This document shows, piece by piece, positions 56,123-64,000 of a stretch of 64,000 nucleotides of DNA (positions are counted from its first letter, which is position 1; each line of letters opens with the position of its first letter). The translations under genes were made by a program, and so were the position numbers. Under the pieces are notes generated by a model, which searched no databases, was not told the DNA's origin, and saw nothing but the letters and a program-made list of their open reading frames with translations. The DNA comes from Oscarella lobularis (Eukaryota > Porifera > Homoscleromorpha > Homosclerophorida > Oscarellidae), in contig NC_089175.1 in the NCBI RefSeq assembly GCF_947507565.1, forward strand, positions 4,577,733 to 4,641,732, read 5' to 3'.

Positions 56123-57022
56123 TCTATCCTAGTACTACAGAACCGATTACACACAGACACTCAAAGATCGCGGTCTGCCTTACCAGTTACGAGTTAGTTT
56201 TATTCGATTTATTCTTCGACGGGCGGCCCGCGGCTGACCGGATCTCACGGGAAAGCTGAGAGCTGAGAACCCGCCGTCAAAACACGTCACGTCGTCGATA
56301 GATAGGCGTGTAACGCGGCACTGCTAAAGGAGATCAAGAGACGAGAGGGGCCGCGTGGCCGCGAGTAAACGGCGAGTTATGCGATTTGCTTGCGTGCTTA
56401 TGTAGCGTGCGTTGCTAAACCTCATGATCTCATTCAAATAAGAGAACTTTTTTGTGCCGAACGCTCGGCAGCCTTGAGGATCTATAAAAAAAAGCCAAGT
56501 AAGTGTCGTATACAGCCGTCAACAATTGTGTAATGAATGTAACAAATTAATTAATTAAGTAACTATAAATAATCGTCCACCTCTGAAGTCATTCATCGTT
56601 GCACGGACCCCTTTAACTCTCAGACGGCTTTTGTGGGAGCTCACGGACCCCTTGTACGTTTGAGTATCATTTCGTCATCGTCGCTTGGGAAGTCCTAGAA
56701 CGGCCAAATTTTGATTCGAAACTAGCTACAAGTACATCAACCGGACGAGGGACAAGATTTATAAACTTCAGCTCGGCTTTCTTCAGTACATTGTATTCAA
56801 AACTGGCGTGCATGCGGCAAGAATGTGAATTTTTCAGTTTATCAGATAAAGGCATTGTTTTAAATATCGAAGACCTGCTTTGTGACAATGTGTGGAAAAT
56901 TAATTCGTTAAATATTCATCTTATCTTGAGTGCACATGATTGCCTCTGAAGCCATTCTCATGCACAGTCTCTCATCACACAAATCCTGTGTTCTGCGTCT
57001 ACCATTGCAGATGTACGCAAAT
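56123..57022. other. intergenic between two receptor genes; possible extra exon
   Basis: Holds the promoter of the 53624-56122 gene. A minus-strand frame at about 56867-56667 (SSIFKTMPLSDKLKNSHSC onward) follows an AAAGCAG acceptor-like site and could be an alternative last exon of the upstream receptor, whose final exon has a good donor (ATG then GTAAGA at about 57050). Not proven. Confidence 0.35.
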
Positions 57023-59107
57023 TTATCGTAGAAAAGACAAATTTCTTACCATGGAAAAGCGCTTGGGAAAGCGCTTGCGAAGTCTTTCAGCAAGATTGTT
57101 GTTCTGTACGCCATTGACGAGAGCGTCGAGTACAGCAGCAAAACTATCTTTCTCAGGATTTTCCTTCATCCACTGTCGAAGACATTGCGATGCTGCTTGA
57201 TGCTTTGCCTTTTTCTGATTGCGCTCACTGACATGTCTTGAGATGGATTCAATAAAGGCTTCCCCTAGGGATGGTTCTATCGCGCGAAATGTATCTTTCC
57301 AGTCGGAGAAAATAATTGAACTAATTTCTGCAATGAGTTCATTAGACTCGTTCAGCATAATGAATTCATTGGGCCCATTGGACTGTCTCTTACGCCAGCA
57401 CCGGACGAGAATTGCCACGGCAGCAATAACGAATGCCGATAAAACTGTACCAAGGACAATGGCAATAACTAGAAAAAGATTACGGTAACTAAAAAAGGAA
57501 ATGAATTAAGCAATCGCCTAACCTTTAGATTTCCCAGCATCAGTATCGTTAGGGGTACCAGGAAGTGCTACAGACACACGTAATTATCGATCAAATATGC
57601 TGAATTTGAGTCATGACTTACCGAAACAGAGTAGAGACGGTTCGTCACACTTGGAAACGACAACGGGACACTGAATTGGAACTGGCTCCTTCCTTCTGTG
57701 AGACTCGGTCTCGTTGAAATTGAAGAGATAGTAGTAGTTCCCATGGGTGTTCGCTCGTCTTCTTCTCATTTCAATATTGGCAGCTGGATGGCACAGATAG
57801 GAGTCACGGTACACGCAGACCGGCAGCTCCTTGTCTCCAACACTAGCGTACACGACATCGCGCTCCGGATCTCTGAAGAAGCCAACTGGCCCTAAAAAAG
57901 TGCAAAGCAATTATTTCACGCCGTGACAAAAAGTGTTGAGACTTACTATCGGGATCTAGACCGGTTCGAATCCTCGTCAAGGTTTCGTCGCTTTCTGTTC
58001 CGTTTCCAACAGCGATGATGGACACCGGAAAGTCCTCACAAACGCCGAGGCCGTTGATTGTCACGTTGGGCTCAAAGACGTGTCCCGTGTTCCCTTTCCA
58101 TTGGACTTCGTAATACATGACGAGATCGTTTTTATAGCTTGGATCAGGTGGTACAAGATTCCAGTAGAGCTCAGCAGAGTCCTTTTTCACCACGTTCTCG
58201 CTGATTTGGACACTGTTTGGCTTTCCTGTAAAAAGAAATTGTTCAGAGAAAAGAAATGACCGACTCTCAGACGCCCATGCGTACGTATTATCGCAATTTC
58301 GACAGACTCGTTGGATCGAAACTTTGCGTTGGTACTTCGCAAATTGCCAACGCCTTTGACATAGTATTGCCCTTCGTTGAATCGAGACATCGTCAGGTTC
58401 CAGCACACGGTCCGATTGGTGAAAACGTCAACGCGCTGTATCGAGCCTGGAATCCCTCGATCCGATTCCTTGTGAACGACGCTCAGAGTCAAGCTGCCGG
58501 CCTGATAGAAGACGGCCGTTTCGAGATACAGCCGCGAACCTTCGTAAATGTCCCTATTCAGAGGCCCTCGTATATGAATCGTTGGATCATCTACAAGAAT
58601 AAGGAAATCATGACATCATTATAGTTATTAATTATTTAATTTATAACGTTCAACGTTAATGAATAAATTGACGAGTCACGCGGCTTCTCACCGGTCAGAA
58701 TGTAGATGATAGCTTTATTGCTTTCCTTGACGCCTTTCGGCTGGCACGTGTATGTTCCGTTGTGGCGGAGATCCGCCCGAAAAATTTTCAGCTTTTGCTC
58801 CCCGGATCCCACCGTCTTGATTTCGTCAAACTTCGAATCGTTGATGGCCTTTTCGTTGAAACGATAGACGACGGTCGAGGGATCGAATTTTTGCCCCACT
58901 GGAACTTGGCACGTAAGTTCGACGTAGTCTCCTATTTTCACGGCTCTAGACGAGTTCAGCGTGGCCGCCGCTTGCGAATCACCTAATTTCTTTTTGAAAC
59001 TAGACACGCGTCAACTCTGTGAACGTACCTTCCACGCGAAGGACTAGCTGGAGAACGAGAAGTAATCGCAGGAAGTCCTGTCGACTCTGTATGTCGTTCT
59101 TGAACAT
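57023..59107 (-). CDS. Ig-FN3 transmembrane receptor with death domain (7 exons)
   Basis: A 571-aa type I receptor. Exons (minus): 59107-59029, 58982-58692, 58590-58285, 58225-57947, 57891-57622, 57567-57523, 57468-57023; sum 1716 nt, all junctions phase 1. Order: signal peptide (DFLRLLLVLQLVLRVEG); Ig domain, 27-123 (VELTCQVPVG...GTYTCQPKG); beta-type module, 124-225 (DPTIHIRGP); FN3 domain, 226-318 (KPNSVQI...VMYYEVQWK); a fifth module, 319-408, with Cys (CVYRDSYLCHP, IQCPVV, SKCDEP); short linker; TM (IAIVLGTVLSAFVIAAVAILV); and a death domain, about 465-545 (LIAEISSIIFSDWKDTFRAI, FIESISRH, QCLRQWMKENP, FAAVLDALV, LAERL). Death domains act as homotypic adaptors in apoptotic and NF-kB signalling. 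An alternative donor near 57050 could extend the C-terminus. Confidence 0.85.
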
Positions 59108-59452
59108 TCTAAAGTAATAGATGTCAAAGAATACGTTTGCGAGTGTACTGAATCTCATGTTTTGAACAAGAAAATTCAATACATACTCAGGGGTGTTAGG
59201 ATATCACACGGAGGCGGTGCGAATCGTGAGAACTTTCGGAGGTGTTTGAAGAAGTGCGAAGCACGCGCGGGTGACGGCAACTCACCTGCCAATAACTTAG
59301 ACCTGAACCAGCGTCGCCGGATCGAACCGCCCGAACCTTCCCGAACCAGGGCCCGAACCTGCGCCACGCTAACGTGCGCTGAGCGGATGTAAATAAGCAA
59401 TAAAAACACCTAGTGGCATCTAAAAAAAGACCACCAGCAAAGTTAAATGCAG

Positions 59453-62234
59453 TTACACTAAACTTTCACAGCGAGGCGATTGGGATTGGGGTGCACCTGA
59501 TGGAGCAGCTTCTACCGCTAGCTGAAGTTTACCGTTTTCTTCCGCCACGTGGTTTCCGTGAGAAGAACGTTTTTCATCCTGCTGACTCGGATAAAAGACG
59601 TTGTCGTCACCTTCCTCTACATTTCTCAGTGGACTGTTCACAGATCCTGATCCTGACTGCCGATTACCGTCATTGGGAAGGAGATCTAGTGCCGATTCCC
59701 TTCTGCAAGCAATGCGCTCAACACGCATAAAAAAGCTACTTTTATATGTTAACCTTGGGATATTTTCATTTTTCTCCAAACTCTTTTCTGTGCGCTTCCG
59801 GATGACCAGAGTTACTACTATTGCTACTGCTATTGCTACTGCCATTGCTGTAGCGCTAACAGCAGCGATCAGCCTCAATGAAGAATTCCCTTTAGCTTCT
59901 GGGGAGGAGGCTGTAACAACCACTGAACCGGCAACACCTAATAGACCTGATTAATTAAACGTCTGCAACCACGCGCAGCGTTTACCTGATGTAGAAGTGG
60001 CGATGTTGCCCGTCAATTCAGTTTCGTTCGGAAAAGGCAACAACACGGTCATTAGCACGAAATCGGTCACGTCAACTCGACGCACGTTTGATCTCTTCGA
60101 CATATTGCGAACATTGGAAGCAGTGACATAAAACTCCGTCGTTTCGACCCTATTTAGAGCAAAAGCAGCGGTAGACTGTGAACCATCCACCGCATGACTC
60201 GACCACAGATCAGCCCCACTGGGTCGGAAGTACACTTTGTATTGGTCAATTTGACTGTTTCCATCAAAGGGAACAGTCCAATTCACGAAAGCAGTAGCTG
60301 TTTCCATTTCAAAGATAACCGTGGGAGTGAAGAGATGGGGAGCATCAGGCGGGCCTGTAAACGTATCATTTCAATGCAAATCGCCATCTTTCTCTCACTC
60401 GAGACCCTACCTCTGACAGTCAAAATTACTCGTTGAAAAAGCTTGACCTTCGATCCAAGCGAGTGACCAGCAAAATTGCACTCGTACGTACCGCTTATAT
60501 TATACGTTGCTTGCTTTATCATCATGACCCCGTCAGCTGTGAAGAAAAGATGGCTACTTGACGTCAGCTGTTTTCCGTTGCGATTCCAGACGACGCTTTC
60601 AGAGATTGACTGATTAGGACTGCATTTGATTGCCGCGCCATCGCCGAGCGCGATTGTTCTATACGCGTTTGGCGCGTAAAACCGCAGCGCTCCGCTATCT
60701 AGAATCCACACCCTCAACTAATAAATATTTTGAATTGAAAATACGTACCTTCAACTTTGACTTCCGCCTCCTTTGATACGACTGATAGCGTTATAGACGA
60801 GCACGTTCGACTGTTATTCGCGTAGCACGCGTACATCCCCGCGGCACTCTTCGGGGCGTTGGGAATAAATAGCGTACCCTTGACGTAATTGACCTGATAT
60901 TTATTTCCGAGTTTCTCAACGAACGTTCCGTCTTTTTTCCAGTATATTCGAGCAGGAGGATTGGCGGTGACGTTGCAGGACAGATTGATGTCGTACTCTT
61001 CGAGGAAGGATCCACCTTGGGGACCCTGTGCTATCACAGGCGGATCTGTGAAGCCTTTTAGATACAAAACAAAATATTGTTCTAATAAAACGCCTACGCA
61101 CATTCGACTTCCAAGGCTTGAGCGGTCGACGAAGTCAACGAGGGGTACTGGTTGATCGCTTCGCACGTGTATTGACCAGCGTCGGACAACGTCACGCTCG
61201 AGATGACGAGTTTTTCATTGAAATTTCCCCCAATTTGATAACGGGGCTGAGAGCGAGCATCTATCTTGACCCCTCCAAAATACCAGAAGACGTGAGTGAA
61301 GTGCGAGCCCGAGCAGCTCAGAGTGACAGGCGATCCCTTGCACGCCACCGTCTTTGTGTTAGTCGGTTGAACACTCGGCTGATCTTCTCAGAAAAAAAAC
61401 GAAAATCGAGTAGATGAGTTAGAACACACACACGTATCTGACGCTCACATATAACGCGAAGAGATTTCGAATTGCTCTCGTAGACTGTCTTGTCAGAGGC
61501 TTGCGCTATGCACTGATAGGATCCCGAGTCGTCGGTATCCACGACGTCGATGTCGAGCTCGGACAAGTCCGAGTTGAATTTATAGTGAGGGTCGGTCGTG
61601 TCGATGATGGCGCGATTTTTCTTCCATTTGACAATAGTTAGAGGACCGGTCACCGTGCAAGTGAAACTCGCGTGGTTATTTATTGGAACGTCTTGAAGCG
61701 AGAGCAGCTCCAACAACACAGGGTTCGACTCTGAAAAATAAAGCAATTAGCGGACGATCACGTTTTTCGCACGCGATGCCTAATTATAGGGGTTCAACAG
61801 CCGCGTTCAAATTTTTCGATTTGTCCGTTTTTAGGCAGCTATCATTTAGTAATGCGTTGATGTCTTTCAGCAGACTGTGTACACAGCTTTGATTCGTTAC
61901 GGCTATCGCACACGCGCATATTGAAAGCGGCTCGAACAATGCTCGGACCACCCGCGGGCGGCGGCTCCCATGCAGGCCGGGTGTGAACACTGAGATCATA
62001 CACCATTCGTACGGCGACAGTGCGTTACCAGAGACAGGCCCATGCACAGCAGCTGCTGCCCGCAGCCCGCGGCCCGCAGCCCGCGGCCCGCGGTTACAAA
62101 ATTAACCACAAAAAACACCGAAGTCCGGTGGGAAGATAAGTACGTTGCTTGCTCGATCGAGTCTTACCCGCTCTAGTCGTTAGACTGGTAAATAGCAAAT
62201 GGAGAACGGCGCGCTGCAGTGCGGAAAACGACAT
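59453..62234 (-). CDS. Ig4-FN3 transmembrane receptor (7 exons)
   Basis: A 692-aa adhesion-type receptor. Exons (minus): 62234-62168, 61730-61449, 61383-61102, 61054-60749, 60698-60411, 60354-59986, 59937-59453; sum 2079 nt, all phase 1. Order: signal peptide (FSALQRAVLHLLFTSLTTRA), found 440 bp upstream by its phase-1 GTAAGA donor; Ig1 (SFTCTVTG...GSYQCIAQ); Ig2 (VTLSCSGS...GQYTCEAIN); Ig3 (INLSCNVTANPPARIYWKKDG...GMYACYANN); Ig4 (AIKCSPNQ...GTYECNFAG); FN3 (TAFVNWTVPFDGNSQIDQYKV); TM (AVSATAMAVAIAVAIVVTLVI) after a basic-flanked boundary RKR; and a ~115-residue polar tail without a recognised domain. Related to the partial gene at 63356. It shares the phase-1 exon design with its two downstream neighbours but lacks a death-fold tail. 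Confidence 0.85.
62062..62093. repeat. GC-rich tandem repeat in the first intron of the Ig4-FN3 gene
   Basis: Repeats of CCCGCGG / CCGCAGC units. A short simple repeat with no further sense, inside intron 1 of the minus-strand gene. Confidence 0.7.
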
Positions 62235-63355
62235 CCTTAAGTCTAGAAGTAGGAAGTTGGAAGTCGCTGGCTGCTGGCAAAGAGTCTGTTTAGCCGTTGC
62301 TGAGGAGTGTCCACCGTCTTGTGCTCAGACTTTGCGCTGCCAGGCTCTGTGCCCCTTTGCACTGGCCGTTTCTATTCGTTTTCCTTGACTGCTGTTGACT
62401 CACGTGATACCTGCCGGCCTCTAAACCAATCAGATAGGCTCCGCTGTACCAGAGCCATATACAGAGACTGTAGACTGACTACTTCAGTCTCTTTACTGCC
62501 TTGATCGTGATATTAAAAATATTTGGAGCTATCATAATTTTTTAGCTCGAGTTTCTCTTATTTCGATCGACATAATGACTGTCCTTATATCTTTTAACCC
62601 GATATTTTTCATATCTCGTAGTCAAACACATTTTTTAGTTGCAAACGTTCTAAGCTCATCTCTATTATGACCCCATACCTGTGCTGGTGCCCAAGTAGGG
62701 GTCCCAATAACATTTTATTGCAAATCCTTTAGACTAACCTCCTTGTCTCAAGTCTTGCAGAGTCGATTGGTAATCCTTCGAAGCGTTCATTAGAATCATC
62801 TTCACGTCGCAACGATGTCCGCATTCTCTCATATACTAATAGCACTTAGCAGTTTGAATATGAGTAGCAGTTAGACTTAGGTAGACCTACTTTTCCAAGC
62901 TGTGGCCGACCTCCGCCGAGGAAGAGCAGAACAAACAAAAATCCAGGAGAATAGTAACGCGCGCTCGTCCTGTGACATGACACTTCGCACTGATGAAGAG
63001 CTCTAGCTTTCTCCCTAGCTTTCGCAGTGTAGAAACGAGTCGATCAGGAAGGTGCTTCACCGTGAAAGGTCATTTTGTTTCCGCATTTCAGTTTCTATCG
63101 AAGGTCACATTTTCCGCATTCTTCTACTAACAGGAAAAATGAGGGAAACCCCCAGCGCGTCAGAGCATACTAATCCACTGGCGCGAAAATCTACAAAGAC
63201 GGAAATAAGAAATAAACGAGTCTACCTACTTGACTCTCGAGTCTCGACCAAGGGCCGGGCCAAATTAAAAAAGAAAGGATTTTCTACATAGGATGTTATA
63301 AACTAACAGAAAAACCAACAGGAGAATCGTTGAGCATTCAGTTACAGTAGTTTGA
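62235..63355. other. intergenic, no gene seen
   Basis: Upstream region of the Ig4-FN3 gene and 3' flank of the next receptor. No recognisable coding frame, repeat or named motif. Confidence 0.45.
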
Positions 63356-64000
63356 TTAGACTGAGGAAAAAGATTGCACCGTCGAAGAATGCATAGCTTC
63401 TTGTGCAAAAACAACTTGGTCATCGTTCTTTGCCTTTGGATTAGTAGTACTTCTTGGCATTTTCATTTCGTTGTCAGCCTTGCTATTTCTGAAATTTGTG
63501 TTATAGCTTTCAAAGCTTGTTGCTGACTTTGGTTTGTTTGGCCGACTGTCGCTGCCTTCACTTTGAGAAGTGTGCACTTCCAATCTGCGTTGGATCAGGA
63601 GATGTTTGACTCTCTTTCGTTGAATACCACAAATGATTGCTATAAGTACTGCGACAATTATAGTCAGACACACACAAACAGCAACGATGACACGATTCAG
63701 TGATGCAGCTGGCATGCCAGCAGTGGTAGAGGTACGAAAGACACCTACAAGAAATCAATTGGGTACTAAAGTAGTTCAAGTCAAACATATTCTACCTGAT
63801 GTAGTAGAAGCAGTAGCTGAGACCGTTTCAGGTAGACTCGCATTCGAAGAAAAAAGCAATGACGTCAGGTCTGAAACGTCAACTCGAATTACATTAGACT
63901 TTTCAGAAAAATTGCGATTGTTGTGAGCCCTGACAAAGAACTCCGTCGTTGCAACGTTCGGTAATGCAATTATAGCAGAATGTCGTAAGCCGTCCACTGC
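63356..64000 (-). CDS. Ig/FN3-type receptor, 3' part, cut by the window edge
   Basis: Two exons seen on the minus strand: the end of an FN3-like domain (from the window edge to 63796: TTEFFVRAHNNRNFSEKSNV) and a TM/tail exon, 63744-63356 (TM VIVAVCVCLTIIVAVLIAII, basic stop-transfer QRKRVKHLL, ~95-residue tail). The FN3 piece matches that of the 59453 gene (TTEFYVTASNVRNMSKRSNV), so the two are paralogues. The 5' exons lie beyond base 64000. Confidence 0.8.

Noticed and set aside
59162-59409. Short open frames between the two receptor genes
   Set aside because: No domain and no splice support; they lie in the 5' region of the death-domain receptor.
1-64000. CRISPR arrays, bacterial operons or a bacterial defence island
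   Set aside because: No regularly spaced repeats with unique spacers; genes are spliced and monocistronic, so the window is a eukaryotic chromosome.

Overview
The window is eukaryotic and animal. Genes are split by short GT-AG introns (mostly 45-150 bp), and the gene set is metazoan: Ig/FN3 transmembrane receptors with death-fold tails, C1q-collagen proteins with 54-bp Gly-X-Y exons, rhodopsin-type GPCRs, a histone H4 transcription factor (HINFP/MIZF) and an acylphosphatase. Compact introns, tandem receptor families, C1q-collagens and an alginate-lyase-type secreted enzyme fit a sponge, perhaps a homoscleromorph. That placement is inference. No viral or retroviral element was recognised.

Layout. 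1-1378: simple repeats. 1379-3204: complete nine-exon secreted alginate-lyase-family gene. 3.4-22.5 kb: tandem array of single-exon GPCRs with two intact copies and about eight broken ones or fragments, interleaved with a small family of one- and two-domain membrane proteins (4509-5168, 5975-7730, 7773-8213, 23165-23929) and their duplicated relics. 25.2-27.4 kb: the housekeeping pair HINFP (-) and acylphosphatase (+), with start codons only 70 bp apart. 27.9-30.7 kb: two YHYH-domain genes, the second broken.

31.0-52.6 kb: eleven copies of a seven-exon short-chain dehydrogenase (WWOX/retinol-dehydrogenase-like). Six have an unbroken exon set (A, B, C, F, H, I), four are broken (D, G, J, K) and one is a 3' fragment (E). 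They fall into three subtypes that repeat in the order [YHYH 3' end - type 1 - type 2 - type 3 - C1q-collagen], so the amplified unit is multigenic. Copy F is a mosaic. Two C1q-collagen genes lie inside the array and carry different lesions. Small palindromic hAT-like insertions with 8-bp target duplications mark the array.

53.6-64 kb (all minus strand): four Ig/FN3 transmembrane receptors built from symmetrical phase-1 exons. One ends in a death domain, one in a coiled coil plus a CARD-like domain, one is Ig4-FN3-TM, and the last is cut by the window edge.

The exon models below were assembled by hand from splice sites. Each model called intact has a summed length divisible by three and an open frame. 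Positions at exon edges may be off by a base or two. I infer that the outward-facing and immune-like families (GPCR, Ig-like, C1q, YHYH, SDR) turn over quickly around a stable housekeeping pair.
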